The translations under genes were made by a program, and so were the position numbers. A stretch of DNA of 51,498 nucleotides from Geobacteraceae bacterium. Lineage in GTDB: Bacteria > Desulfobacterota > Desulfuromonadia > Geobacterales > Pseudopelobacteraceae. The notes under the pieces are model-generated. The model was not told the DNA's origin, searched no databases, and saw only the letters and a program-made list of their open reading frames with translations. Within the stretch, counting starts at the first letter, position 1. Every line of letters begins with the position of its first letter. The DNA is taken from positions 1-51,498 of the forward strand of contig JANXZX010000221.1 in the NCBI GenBank assembly GCA_025355325.1. Direction: 5' to 3'. Shown here piece after piece: positions 17,894 to 26,758 of this stretch.

Positions 17894-18358
17894 CTACTTG
17901 AAATCTTTCTTTGTCGAAATCACAAAATCCTTCTGTGCTGCATCCTTCTGATGACACCCGAAACAGGTAGTTACCGGATCAAGGCCGCTCGGCTTGCCAT
18001 CTGCGCCAAACGAGGCAAAAAGCCACCCGCCGGTTGCTTTCTGACGCTTATCCTTCTGCATCAGCACAACCATGTTTTTTGGACCATCAACAGCAGGGTT
18101 ATCCTTGATATTGAAAAATTCAACAACAATGCGGCTTCCCTCGGCAAATTTGTTATCAGCCAGATATCCGCTCTGCGCCTTTTTGTCGGCGTAGATATAG
18201 TGTATACCATAAAAGAGCGAGCTTTTGTCAGTGACAATTTTACGCTCACTCTTCTTCCACGCGGAATACCCTTTCGGAAGAGACGGAGAAGCCGCCTCGG
18301 AAACGACTGCGGAAAAACAAAAAGACAAAGCAGACAAGAAAACAAAAAATGATTTCAT
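17894..18358 (-). CDS. Periplasmic cytochrome P460-family c-type haem protein
   Basis: The 154-residue product begins with a signal peptide (about residues 1-23, ending SEAA) and has one c-type haem site, CFGCH, near the C-terminus. The fold-level features (PKGYSAWKKSE; beta-rich middle; haem site near the end followed by KDFVIS) are those of the cytochrome P460/c'-beta family, members of which bind NO or oxidise hydroxylamine. Whether this one has the Lys-haem crosslink cannot be told. ATG 18358 with GGAG upstream. It lies between an orphan DHp gene and a REC-kinase in the chemotaxis cluster, so it may supply a redox or NO input. Confidence 0.78.
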   Translation of the reverse strand: MKSFFVFLSALSFCFSAVVSEAASPSLPKGYSAWKKSERKIVTDKSSLFYGIHYIYADKKAQSGYLADNKFAEGSRIVVEFFNIKDNPAVDGPKNMVVLMQKDKRQKATGGWLFASFGADGKPSGLDPVTTCFGCHQKDAAQKDFVISTKKDFK

Positions 18359-18397
18359 TATAAAGCTCCAGCAACAGAATTGTATACGTGGACTATA

Positions 18398-18736
18398 TCA
18401 ATTATTAGTTTTTTTGTCACGTGCTGATGCCTTTGCAGTGCCCAATTTTTGCGGTTCACCGGCACAAGATGTATGCTTCTCGGATTGGCTGGCCTGCATG
18501 AGCTTGTCCGACAAAACCGCCGCATGTTCCGCCGAAGTACGAATGAGCGCAACACACTGCAGGAGTTCAGCGTTAGCAGGATCATCCCGGTCGATCAAAG
18601 AACAGGCACCCATAACCGTTGTCAGGATGTTATTGAAATCATCCGCCATTCCGCCCGCCAGGGTGGTAATTGATTCCGGCATCACATGCAATGGCGGGCC
18701 TGAAGCTCGTCTCTGTTTTGTTTGCTTGTTTTTCAT
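18398..18736 (-). CDS. Orphan DHp-like (HisKA) protein with Asp at the His position
   Basis: The 112-residue protein matches only the dimerisation/phospho-acceptor hairpin of histidine kinases: TTLAGGMADDFNNILTTVMG, where kinases read AGGIAHDFNN. The acceptor His is Asp32 (codon GAT). A second helix follows (about 58-85) and then a Lys/Ala-rich tail; there is no ATPase domain. It may be a kinase fragment in decay, or a small helical partner that heterodimerises with or inhibits a kinase of the cluster. No ribosome site precedes ATG 18736; instead an inverted repeat TTAATC-TCT-GATTAA lies 4 nt upstream (18740-18754), so translation may be weak or coupled. Confidence 0.6.
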   Translation of the reverse strand: MKNKQTKQRRASGPPLHVMPESITTLAGGMADDFNNILTTVMGACSLIDRDDPANAELLQCVALIRTSAEHAAVLSDKLMQASQSEKHTSCAGEPQKLGTAKASARDKKTNN

Positions 18737-18804
18737 GGCTTAATCAGAGATTAAAGCAATGCGCAAAGGCTTTGTGAGCGTTTGGCACTGCTTTTACCCC
18801 GCCT

Positions 18805-20490
18805 CTAGAATTTTTCAAAATCATCGTCCATATGATCGGGACCGGCCTGACCAAGCTGCAGGTTTATACCGCCGCCAGGACGCTTGGCCTGTGGCCGGGC
18901 TGTCGCAGCACTCTTGGCATGGGCAATCTGAACCTTATGTGTCGGCTTGCGGGCAGCACTCGCAGTTGCGCGGCGCCCACCCTGGCTGCCGATATTGAAG
19001 AAACTGATCGAATCCTGTAGTTGTTCTGCCTGGCTTGAGAGTTCTTCCGAGGTAGAGGCCATCTCTTCGGAAGCCGAGGCGTTCTGCTGGATAACTTGAT
19101 CAAGCTGCTGAATCGCCTTGTTGATCTGTTCGGCACCGGTATCCTGTTCCTTGCTGGATGCGGTGATTTCCTGTACCAGTTCGGCGGTTTTCTGGATATC
19201 CGGCACCATCTTGGTCAGCATCTCACCTGCCTGCTCGGCGATCGCCACACTGCGGGTGGAAAGAGTAGATATCTCCCCCGCAGCTGATTGGCTCCGCTCG
19301 GCCAGCTTACGGACTTCAGAGGCAACGACGGCAAAGCCTTTGCCATGCTCACCGGCACGGGCCGCTTCAATAGCAGCATTCAGCGCCAAAAGATTGGTCT
19401 GTCGGGCAATCTCTTCAATAATGCTGATTTTGGTGGCGATCTCTTTCATTGCAGCGACCGTTTCAACTACCGCCTTGCCGCCATCTCTGGCATCGACGGA
19501 ACTTTTGATGGAGATCTTCTCCGTCTGCATCGCATTGTCAGTGTTCTGACGGATACTGGAAGCCATTTCTTCCATGCTGGAGGAAATTTCTTCAGCACTG
19601 GCGGCCTGTTCGGTGGCACCTTGACTCATCTGCTGGGCGGTGGCGGAAAGTTCCTGACTGCCCGAGGCGACATTATCGGCGGCAGCGGTGACTTCACCGA
19701 CAATACTGCTCAGCTTGGCAACCATTTCGTTGAGAGCCTGTGCCAACATGCCAACTTCGTCCTTCTGGTCCAGGTCGATCTTCTGGGTCAGGTCACCTGC
19801 AGCAACCGCCTGCGCAAAAGTCACCCCCTTACGGAGCGGACTGCTGATGATGTTGGATATTACCAAGCCAAACAAAATTGCGAGGATGATGCCCGCCACG
19901 GTAAAGCCGATCATCAGATTGCGTGCGTTGGTAGCAACAGTCCCGTTTTCTTCTTCGGTCAACTTTGCCTGTTTGAGCTTGGCGTCCTGTAGTTTGTCAA
20001 GTAATTCCTGCTCATGGAATGCGGCCTTTTTGCCAATGGTGGAGAGGAGAGCCATTGCTTCGGCATCCTTGTCCGCCATCGCCAACGGCGTCACCTGATC
20101 GATTACCTGAGCATATTCCTCACGACTCTTTTTGAATTCTTCGAACAGCTTACGCCCTTCATCGGTCAGGATAGTCTTTTCAAAGGCCGCAGACTTTTCC
20201 GATATTACCGCTCGCAGTTTTTTGATCGTTTCAAGAGCTGTCTGCTTTTCTGTCGCGTTATTGGTCTCCACAAGATCACGCATATTGATGCGAATACGTT
20301 GGAACGAAGTGGACATCTCTCCCAGATCACTTATAGGTATTGTTATTTTGACATACATCTTTTCACCGTTGTCATCGAGTACCTTAAGCTTCATGATCCC
20401 GACTACACCAATAGTTGCTGCAATCATTGCCACAACAATAAATGCCGACAAAAGCTTTACACTGATCCTAAGGTCATAGAACCATTTCAT
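18805..20490 (-). CDS. Methyl-accepting chemotaxis protein (4HB-type sensor)
   Basis: The 561-residue receptor has TM1 at about 11-33, a periplasmic four-helix-bundle type sensor, TM2 at about 190-212, HAMP, and a hairpin with [17 protein letters not shown]. The tail ends [10 protein letters not shown]. From about residue 270 to the end it is almost identical in protein, but not in codons, to the MCP at 9699-11384. ATG 20490 has GGAGG upstream. It is first after a 219-nt regulatory gap containing a -24/-12 element and phased repeats, so expression of this gene, and perhaps the whole downstream cluster, is probably sigma-54 dependent. Confidence 0.95.
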   Translation of the reverse strand: MKWFYDLRISVKLLSAFIVVAMIAATIGVVGIMKLKVLDDNGEKMYVKITIPISDLGEMSTSFQRIRINMRDLVETNNATEKQTALETIKKLRAVISEKSAAFEKTILTDEGRKLFEEFKKSREEYAQVIDQVTPLAMADKDAEAMALLSTIGKKAAFHEQELLDKLQDAKLKQAKLTEEENGTVATNARNLMIGFTVAGIILAILFGLVISNIISSPLRKGVTFAQAVAAGDLTQKIDLDQKDEVGMLAQALNEMVAKLSSIVGEVTAAADNVASGSQELSATAQQMSQGATEQAASAEEISSSMEEMASSIRQNTDNAMQTEKISIKSSVDARDGGKAVVETVAAMKEIATKISIIEEIARQTNLLALNAAIEAARAGEHGKGFAVVASEVRKLAERSQSAAGEISTLSTRSVAIAEQAGEMLTKMVPDIQKTAELVQEITASSKEQDTGAEQINKAIQQLDQVIQQNASASEEMASTSEELSSQAEQLQDSISFFNIGSQGGRRATASAARKPTHKVQIAHAKSAATARPQAKRPGGGINLQLGQAGPDHMDDDFEKF

Positions 20491-20529
20491 AACAAATTCC
20501 TCCGTTTCTTATTGAATTGAGGAAAATGT

Positions 20530-20547
20530 TTACATTAAGTGTGCCAA
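20530..20547 (-). promoter_or_regulatory. Candidate sigma-54 (-24/-12) promoter of the MCP/chemotaxis cluster
   Basis: On the minus strand TTGGCAC begins at 20547, with GG at 20545-20544. A-CTTA-ATGTA follows, placing the second element exactly at the -12 spacing. The -24 box is a near-perfect match to TGGCAC; the -12 box is ATGT where consensus is TTGC. The implied transcript starts near 20520, giving a leader of about 30 nt with GGAGG. Confidence 0.55.
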
Positions 20548-20638
20548 GGCAGAACAATGCGGGTTAGAAGTGAAAAGAGGTGGGATTTTGAAGAATTATC
20601 CGAATAGATTCGTTGAAAATACGGAATGGCATAGTGCA

Positions 20639-20721
20639 ACATGTTACACATTTATGCGTCACACGTTACATATAAAACGATACATGTTACACATCTACTA
20701 CTGTAAAAATTATACTGTTAC
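20639..20721. promoter_or_regulatory. Phased upstream activator repeats (ACAyGTTACAyAT)
   Basis: Three same-orientation 13-bp sites occur: ACATGTTACACAT (20639-20651), ACACGTTACATAT (20661-20673) and ACATGTTACACAT (20682-20694), at 22 and 21 nt spacing, two helical turns each. A weaker fourth GTTAC core lies at 20717, three turns further. They sit about 120-200 nt upstream of the proposed sigma-54 start, the usual position of enhancer-binding-protein sites. The gene for such an activator is 1.5 kb away. Confidence 0.6.
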
Positions 20722-22167
20722 CTTTCGCAACGACAGTTTATGCTCACGCATAAAGGCCTGCTCAATATCGGTAGCCTTAACATTCAAACCGGTCATCGAC
20801 AGATAGCGGAGTCCGCCTTCGATACTGTTTTCTATTACACTAAAAGCCCCATCCTTCTGTTCGTGTATCATTTCGGTCGTATCACCAAGAGTAAGTTGCA
20901 CGTTTTCATACAGTACGGCTTTTGCATTGATTTTGGCATTGGCAGAGGGATCTGTGGTATCTCGTATAGCCAGAATACTCACGGTCAGATCTGCGCACGC
21001 CCTCTGTATCTCTGCGGCCTCAGACGGTGTATGAGGTTCTTTCGCTTTATTCTGGAGATCTGTAAGTTCAGCGAACAGTTGTTCCAATTGACCGACAACA
21101 CGGTAATCGGCTCCGGCGTGGAGGCGGGTATGTACGGAAGCGCCAGAACCGAGCTTTCTCGCCTCTATGCCGCCAAGCGCAATATATGAACCGCCGGAAA
21201 TAGCACCCTTGTCGGCAACGATCCGGCCAAGCGTCCTGATGGTGCAGTTATGGATTTCGACGTCAACGATCACATCACCGGCGCACTCTACCACGGCATC
21301 GTGAATAAAGTGAGCCCGCAGTGTCCCGCCGCAGACGATGCGCCCCCTTTCCTGGCCATCCATGCCGCAGAAAGCAATATCGCCGTCACTGATTATGTTA
21401 CAGGCGCCGATATTTCCGGTGACGGTTATCCCCTTGGTCGATGTAACGTCGAAATTATCCAGGACATCGCCACGCACTTCCGTAACGCCTTTAAAATCTA
21501 TCGAACCGACCCTGAAGTTGACATCTCCCTTGACAATATACTCTTCCTCAACGGAGATCTCCCCGGCAGATTGGCAGAAGCGTCCCGTTGCGGCAGCAAT
21601 CAGGAGAGTGCCGTTCTCCTCGGTACGGATATTCTTACCGATAGTTACTTTCAGAGGCTTGCCAGCCTGAGGAGCTATCGTCATACCCGTGATATCCCTG
21701 CCCGGCGTGCCTGCTCCGGCAGGAATAATGCGGCCGATTTCTTCGCCGGTCGCAACGTTGACGAACGTTTGTACAATATGCATGTCAACATCAGTCGAAA
21801 CTTCTTCTCCGGCATGAACTGCCGCCGAAGAATTCACCGACAGCGCGATGCATTCATCTTCTCCTGCAACAGGCGGTGTTCCGGCTACCAGCAGTACATT
21901 AACCTGCTGTTTTCCGGCGGCAGCCTTGACAAGAAAATCATCAAACGCCTCTTGATCAATCCCTTCACGAACGTTGTACTGTTTCAGATAGGTGAGCAGC
22001 TCATCACGGGTTATCATGGAGCCCTGATTATGGGGAATGTAACTGCACCGGCACTCCAGACGGGTATCCGGTATTTTCAGATACAGACTGAAACCAAGTT
22101 TTTTAATTTCACTCCCGCCGGTGGCGGGCTCGGCATCAGTCTGCGGCGAATCAAGTTGATCTGTCAT
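20710..22167 (-). CDS. FapA/DUF342 family protein
   Basis: The 485-residue soluble protein has the DUF342/FapA layout: an N-terminal region, the conserved GTPGRDITGMTI block near 160, then a long stretch of short beta repeats (GDVNFRVGSIDFKGVTEVRGDV; GGTLRAHFIHDAV), predicted right-handed beta helix, and a C-terminal coiled coil. FapA proteins (flagellar assembly protein A) are linked to flagellar or polar-complex assembly. Here it is 26 nt downstream of the sigma-54 activator gene and upstream of an MCP, with no flagellar genes nearby, so a polar-organising or array-associated role is possible. ATG 22167. Confidence 0.85.
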   Translation of the reverse strand: MTDQLDSPQTDAEPATGGSEIKKLGFSLYLKIPDTRLECRCSYIPHNQGSMITRDELLTYLKQYNVREGIDQEAFDDFLVKAAAGKQQVNVLLVAGTPPVAGEDECIALSVNSSAAVHAGEEVSTDVDMHIVQTFVNVATGEEIGRIIPAGAGTPGRDITGMTIAPQAGKPLKVTIGKNIRTEENGTLLIAAATGRFCQSAGEISVEEEYIVKGDVNFRVGSIDFKGVTEVRGDVLDNFDVTSTKGITVTGNIGACNIISDGDIAFCGMDGQERGRIVCGGTLRAHFIHDAVVECAGDVIVDVEIHNCTIRTLGRIVADKGAISGGSYIALGGIEARKLGSGASVHTRLHAGADYRVVGQLEQLFAELTDLQNKAKEPHTPSEAAEIQRACADLTVSILAIRDTTDPSANAKINAKAVLYENVQLTLGDTTEMIHEQKDGAFSVIENSIEGGLRYLSMTGLNVKATDIEQAFMREHKLSLRKVTV

Positions 22168-22193
22168 GGTTTTCTCCTCGGTGCAACATCAAA

Positions 22194-23918
22194 TTACCCG
22201 GCCTCTCCAAGCTGTCGATAAATCGTCATACGGCTGATCCCGAGCAGCCGCGCAGCACGGGCCTTGTTGCCGCCGGAAGCTGCCAGCGCTTCGACCAGAG
22301 ACATCCCTGCAGATGCGACAGACAATGACCGCACCAGTGGTTTCAGCGCAGAGGCAGTCTCGGGCACTCTGACCAGCAAATCCTGCGGCAGATCATCGAC
22401 TGTTACTATGGAGTTTCTGCAAACAATAAAGGCATGCTCAATGGCATGTTCCAGTTCACGCACATTTCCCGGCCAACTGTAGGCACGAAAGACTGTCAAG
22501 ACATCGTCCGAGACGGCAATTATCGCCTTGGAGAGTTTGCCGTTAAACTTGGTAATGAAATGTGCCACCAGTAATTCAAGATCATCATGGCGGTCTCTCA
22601 ACGGCGGCAAATCAAGACGAACGACATTCAGACGATAATAGAGATCCTGGCGAAAATTACCCTGGCTTACTTTCTCGGTCAGACTTTGATTGGTGGCGGC
22701 AACAATTCGCACATCAACTTTCACCGGCGTTGAATCACCGACACGTTCGAATTCACTTTCCTGAAGCACACGCAACAGCCGCATCTGGATCGCCGGGGAA
22801 ATGTCTCCGATTTCGTCCAGAAAGAGTGTGCCGCCGTGTGCCTTCTGAAAACGTCCGATCTTGTCAGAAATTGCTCCGGTAAAAGCGCCCCTGACGTGAC
22901 CAAACAGCTCACTCTCCAACAGATGCTCCGACAGTGCCGAACAGTTAACCTTCACAAACGGCCCCCGTGAACGGACTCCGCAACCGTGAAGCGCCGCTGC
23001 AACCAGCTCCTTGCCGGTGCCACTCTCACCGTTAATCAGGACGGTCGTGGGAACACCTGCCAACGACTCGATCATTGTGTAAACCCGCTGCATCGGTTCC
23101 GATGAACCGATAATTCCGTGAAATCTCCCCCGTCGCAGTAATGACCGCTCCAGCTCGACCAGTTCGGTTTCATCACGAACAACCGCCACCGCACCACTGG
23201 TAGTGCCATCCGATTCTGCCACCGGTGTCGCACTCAAGCTGACAATACGAAGCTTCCCCGAAGAGGTGCGGCACTCGACTCGGCGGAGCTCACGAGGAGT
23301 GGAACTCCCAAGTGCTTCCTGTAACGCTGCCCGGCATACACCGCCACAACCAAAATCAATAGTTGAAGCATCAGTGCCGATCTGATCATGCCGGTATCCA
23401 CAGAATTGCTCTGCCTTAGAATTAAAATGAGCCAGCCGCCCATGCATATCAATCATGACAATGCCGTCGGTGACCGTCCGGAAAATGGCGTCAAGATTAG
23501 CACGGTACCGTTCCCGTTCGTCGCTCAGCGCCTTCATGCTCAATGCATGACGGGTCACCGCGATTAACGTTTCATAGCGTACCGGCTTGGTAATATAGTC
23601 AAATGCCCCCAAGTGAACCGCTTCGACAGCCGATGCGACCTGCGGAAAACCGGTGAACATGACAACCTGGGTAGAAGGCGCAGATTTTTTTATTGTGCGC
23701 AGCAGATCAAGGCCACTCACTCCGTCGGCCAGCATGATGTCGATAAACGCCAGATCGAAACGGGAGTTCTCTATCATTTCCAAGGCTTCCTCAAGCCGGG
23801 AAGCGGACTCAACCTGGTATCCCTCTTTTTTGAGGAGCATTCCCAGGGTAAAACAAATCCCTTCTTCATCATCGACAAGCAGGATGCGGTACAGCGGTTG
23901 CGGTATCGGCACAGTCAT
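22194..23918 (-). CDS. Sigma-54-dependent response regulator (REC-PAS-AAA+-Fis HTH)
   Basis: NtrC-family activator. Order: receiver at the N-terminus (RILLVDDEEG, Asp in LAFIDIMLADGVSG, TKPVR); a PAS domain carrying several cysteines (FCGYR, GCGGVC, VECR); an AAA+ domain with Walker A GESGTGKE, the sigma-54-contacting GAFTGA loop, Walker B GGTLFLDEIGD and the arginine-finger region; and a Fis-type helix-turn-helix (NKARAARLLGISRMTIYRQL). All catalytic motifs are intact. The start is taken at ATG 23918 (MTVPIPQ); an in-frame GTG at 23954 is the alternative, and neither has a good ribosome site. It is followed by the FapA gene, and its likely binding sites lie at 20639-20721. Confidence 0.93.
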   Translation of the reverse strand: MTVPIPQPLYRILLVDDEEGICFTLGMLLKKEGYQVESASRLEEALEMIENSRFDLAFIDIMLADGVSGLDLLRTIKKSAPSTQVVMFTGFPQVASAVEAVHLGAFDYITKPVRYETLIAVTRHALSMKALSDERERYRANLDAIFRTVTDGIVMIDMHGRLAHFNSKAEQFCGYRHDQIGTDASTIDFGCGGVCRAALQEALGSSTPRELRRVECRTSSGKLRIVSLSATPVAESDGTTSGAVAVVRDETELVELERSLLRRGRFHGIIGSSEPMQRVYTMIESLAGVPTTVLINGESGTGKELVAAALHGCGVRSRGPFVKVNCSALSEHLLESELFGHVRGAFTGAISDKIGRFQKAHGGTLFLDEIGDISPAIQMRLLRVLQESEFERVGDSTPVKVDVRIVAATNQSLTEKVSQGNFRQDLYYRLNVVRLDLPPLRDRHDDLELLVAHFITKFNGKLSKAIIAVSDDVLTVFRAYSWPGNVRELEHAIEHAFIVCRNSIVTVDDLPQDLLVRVPETASALKPLVRSLSVASAGMSLVEALAASGGNKARAARLLGISRMTIYRQLGEAG

Positions 23919-24028
23919 TACCTCGTTGGTCTGCTGATTCAGGCATACTGTCACTGTTCACGTACAAACTTATATATAGTATAATTTCGCCGTTACGCAA
24001 AATAATTATATTAAAATCGGCATCAATA

Positions 24029-24057
24029 TTGACCTGACCGAAAGAGTAAGGTACTTT
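24029..24057 (+). promoter_or_regulatory. Candidate promoter for the dCMP deaminase-nrdR-rib operon
   Basis: TTGACC (24029-24034), a 17-nt spacer and TACTTT (24052-24057) lie about 40 nt upstream of the ATG at 24096. The -10 match is weak. This region is divergent to the sigma-54 activator gene. Confidence 0.35.
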
Positions 24058-24095
24058 ACCGGACAGAATTGACAGAAGGAAGGAAGCCTCCCGAC

Positions 24096-24563
24096 ATGCA
24101 ACGCCCATCCTGGGATCAATATTTCATGGACATCACCAGTCTGGTGGCAACACGTTCATCCTGCCTGCGCCGACAGGTGGGTGCGCTACTTGTCAAGGAT
24201 CGCAACATCCTCGCCACCGGTTACAACGGAGTTCCATCCGGGATCACCCACTGTGAGGCGGTAGGCTGCCTGCGCGAACGACTCAAAGTTCCTTCCGGGG
24301 AACGTCACGAGCTCTGCCGTGGGCTGCACGCAGAACAGAATGCCATCATTCAGGCCGCCAAACACGGCACAAACATCGACGGCGCCACTCTATACTGCAC
24401 CACCATGCCCTGTATTATCTGCACCAAAATGATCATTAACGCCGGAATTACTACCGTGATCTACGGCGAAGGGTATGCCGACGACCTGGCCCGCGAAATG
24501 ATTGCTGAATCGGGGATCACCATTCATCACTTTAACCCCGATGACGGAGAGCACACTGCATGA
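24096..24563 (+). CDS. Deoxycytidylate (dCMP) deaminase, ComEB-type
   Basis: The enzyme converts dCMP to dUMP, feeding dTMP synthesis. The 155-residue protein has the zinc-site motifs of the cytidine/deoxycytidylate deaminase fold: LHAEQNAI (His-x-Glu) and TMPCIICTK (Pro-Cys-x-x-Cys). Substrate-recognition segments YNGVPSG and the extra Cys/His cluster (HCEAVGC) are typical of dCMP deaminases. The start is ATG 24096, preceded by AAGGAAGGAAG; a TTG at 24069 is less likely. It is the first gene of a tightly packed operon and overlaps nrdR by 4 nt. Confidence 0.93.
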   Translation: MQRPSWDQYFMDITSLVATRSSCLRRQVGALLVKDRNILATGYNGVPSGITHCEAVGCLRERLKVPSGERHELCRGLHAEQNAIIQAAKHGTNIDGATLYCTTMPCIICTKMIINAGITTVIYGEGYADDLAREMIAESGITIHHFNPDDGEHTA

Positions 24564-25012
24564 AATGCCCGTTCTGCAACAATATTGACAGCAAAGTCGT
24601 CGATTCCCGCCCCGACAAGGGTGGCTCCGCCATACGACGGCGGCGGGAGTGCGAACAGTGCAGCAAGCGCTTTACGACATTTGAAAGGATTGAAGAAATG
24701 CTCCCTCAGGTGTGCAAGAAGGATGGCCGCCGGGAACATTTTGACCGTTTGAAGATCATTAACGGCATTGTTAAAGCCTGTGAAAAACGGCCGATTTCCA
24801 AGACCGAAATCGAATCGCTGGTGGATCGGCTTGAGACACGGCTTCAGGAATCGACCGAGCGGGAAATTTCCACAACTACCATCGGCGAGTGGGTCATGAA
24901 AGAACTGCACGGCATGGATGAAGTCGCCTATGTACGGTTTGCCTCCGTCTACCGCTCATTCCGCGATATCAGCGAATTTATGCAGGAATTGCAGGAGCTG
25001 CTCAAAAAATGA
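24560..25012 (+). CDS. nrdR: Transcriptional repressor NrdR
   Basis: NrdR senses dATP/ATP and represses ribonucleotide reductase genes. The 150-residue protein has the N-terminal zinc ribbon ([15 protein letters not shown], then [13 protein letters not shown]) and an ATP-cone domain ([15 protein letters not shown]). The length is typical. It overlaps the dCMP deaminase by 4 nt and ribD by 4 nt, tying deoxynucleotide control to the riboflavin genes. The nrdR-ribD pairing is common in bacteria. I found no NrdR-box pair in the window. Confidence 0.97.
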   Translation: MKCPFCNNIDSKVVDSRPDKGGSAIRRRRECEQCSKRFTTFERIEEMLPQVCKKDGRREHFDRLKIINGIVKACEKRPISKTEIESLVDRLETRLQESTEREISTTTIGEWVMKELHGMDEVAYVRFASVYRSFRDISEFMQELQELLKK

Positions 25013-26115
25013 CCCCCTCGGACAGCACATACATGCAGCGGGCTTTGACGTTGGCTAAAAAAGGTGTCGGAAAAACAGCTCCCAATCCGGTCGTCGGCTG
25101 CGTAATTGTCAAAAATGGCGCCATTATCGGCGAAGGGTGGCATAAACGCGCCGGAGGGCACCATGCCGAAATTCATGCTCTGGAGATGGCAGGAAAAGCG
25201 GCAAAGGGAGCAGATGTCTATGTGACGCTCGAACCCTGCAGCCACACCGGCAAGACTCCGCCCTGCTGCGATGCCCTGATCCGGGCCGGAGTCAAACGGG
25301 TCGTAGCCGGCATGAGTGACCCGAATCCACAGGTTAACGGCGGCGGCTTACGTGCTCTACAGCTGGCCGGGATCGAGACTCTCTGCGGCGTTCTGGAAGA
25401 AAAATGCCGCGCCATCAATCGCCCCTTCCTGAAATTCATAACGACCGGCCTGCCATATGTCACCTACAAATGTGCCATGACGCTGGACGGCAAAATTGCC
25501 TGCTTTACCGGCCATTCCCGCTGGATCAGTTGTGCTGCCTCTCGCAAAATTGCCCATCGTATGCGGGCTGAAAACACAGCTATCATGGTTGGCGTTGATA
25601 CCATTATTGCCGACAACCCGCAGCTGACCGTTCGTCATACTGCCGGGCCCAGCCCGCTGAGAATTATCGTTGACAGCCGTCTGCGGACACCGGAAAGTGT
25701 CGCGGTATTAAGCGGAGAAATGGGCGGGAAAACTATAATTGCCACTACGGAAACGAACCCGAAGGTACATGCCCGCTACCTTAAAACCGGCGCCAGGCTT
25801 TTAGTTTGCGAAGCAACTAATGGCTCGGTTGATCTGCGTGATCTCTGGAGAAAACTGGCTGAGCTCGGCATTCACTCCGTTCTGCTGGAGGGGGGAAGCC
25901 GTTTGGCGGGAGGAGCTCTCAAACAGGGATTGATCGATGAATGTGTGTTTTTTTATGCACCCAAGGTAATCGGAAGTGACGGATTTTCCCCCTTTGCATT
26001 CACCGGCACCGAAGACATGGCTCAGTCTGTTCAGTTTCACACTATCGGAATGCGGCGTGTAGGCACGGATATCATGGTTATTGCACGCCCGGAGTATTCA
26101 TGTTCACCGGACTGA
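25009..26115 (+). CDS. ribD: Riboflavin biosynthesis deaminase/reductase RibD
   Basis: RibD carries out the deamination and then the side-chain reduction of the early pyrimidine intermediate of riboflavin synthesis. The 368-residue protein has an N-terminal deaminase domain with zinc motifs HAEIHAL and [12 protein letters not shown], and a C-terminal NADPH-dependent reductase domain from about residue 148 ([41 protein letters not shown]). The length is normal for the bifunctional enzyme. The start ATG overlaps the nrdR stop; the end overlaps ribE by 16 nt. Confidence 0.97.
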   Translation: MTPSDSTYMQRALTLAKKGVGKTAPNPVVGCVIVKNGAIIGEGWHKRAGGHHAEIHALEMAGKAAKGADVYVTLEPCSHTGKTPPCCDALIRAGVKRVVAGMSDPNPQVNGGGLRALQLAGIETLCGVLEEKCRAINRPFLKFITTGLPYVTYKCAMTLDGKIACFTGHSRWISCAASRKIAHRMRAENTAIMVGVDTIIADNPQLTVRHTAGPSPLRIIVDSRLRTPESVAVLSGEMGGKTIIATTETNPKVHARYLKTGARLLVCEATNGSVDLRDLWRKLAELGIHSVLLEGGSRLAGGALKQGLIDECVFFYAPKVIGSDGFSPFAFTGTEDMAQSVQFHTIGMRRVGTDIMVIARPEYSCSPD

Positions 26116-26741
26116 CAGAAGACACCGGACGGGTGGTTTCCTTTCATCGACGCGGCGAGGCCGGAGTCCTGACCGTGGAAACGGCCCTGCCAACAGCGGA
26201 TTGTGCCATAGGTGATTCGATTGCAGTCAACGGAGCCTGCCTGACCGTTATCGAAACAAGCGGCACTACTCTGACCTTCGACGTATCCCCTGAAAGCATG
26301 TCCCGTACGTTAATCGGGAAACTCGGCAGCGGCAACCGCGTCAATCTGGAGCGGGCTCTCAGACTGGGTGACCGCCTGGGCGGTCACATTGTCAGCGGCC
26401 ACGTTGACTGCACGGGACGTCTGGTCCGCGCCGAAAAATTATCCGGCAATCACCAGCTACAGTTCACCCTTCCGCCCGAACATGCCCGCTATCTGGTGGA
26501 GAAGGGCTCCGTCACGATTGACGGCATAAGCCTGACGGTAAACGCTGTCTCCCGGGACGGTTTCTCCGTAAACATCATTCCCCACACATATGCCACCACC
26601 ACGCTGGGTACCTTGAAAGTCGGGGACTCTGTCAACATTGAATCCGACATCATAGGAAAGTATGTAGAACGCTTGACCGCCCCCTGGAAGCCTGAACGGG
26701 GCTTGAGTATGAAAACATTGGCAGAAAACGGCTTTATCTAA
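26100..26741 (+). CDS. ribE: Riboflavin synthase alpha subunit
   Basis: The enzyme dismutates two molecules of dimethylribityllumazine to riboflavin. The 213-residue protein shows the two tandem lumazine-binding barrels: [12 protein letters not shown] with VNGACLTV and [10 protein letters not shown], then [16 protein letters not shown] and a C-terminal helix. The N-terminal MFTG is diagnostic. It overlaps the ribD end by 16 nt and is followed after 17 nt by ribBA. Confidence 0.97.
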   Translation: MFTGLTEDTGRVVSFHRRGEAGVLTVETALPTADCAIGDSIAVNGACLTVIETSGTTLTFDVSPESMSRTLIGKLGSGNRVNLERALRLGDRLGGHIVSGHVDCTGRLVRAEKLSGNHQLQFTLPPEHARYLVEKGSVTIDGISLTVNAVSRDGFSVNIIPHTYATTTLGTLKVGDSVNIESDIIGKYVERLTAPWKPERGLSMKTLAENGFI

Positions 26742-26758
26742 ACATAGAAAGGTACACC

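Noticed and set aside
18776-18800. Plus-strand TTGGCAC followed by GCTTTTACC as a sigma-54 promoter
   Set aside because: The -12 GC is missing and no plus-strand gene follows.
23965-23990. AT-rich palindrome resembling a NrdR box near the dCMP deaminase-nrdR promoter
   Set aside because: The C-to-G spacing is one base too long and no second box follows at the required distance.
24560-26741. FMN riboswitch upstream of the riboflavin genes
   Set aside because: ribD overlaps nrdR and ribE overlaps ribD, so there is no leader space, and the gap before the operon shows no RFN-element pattern.
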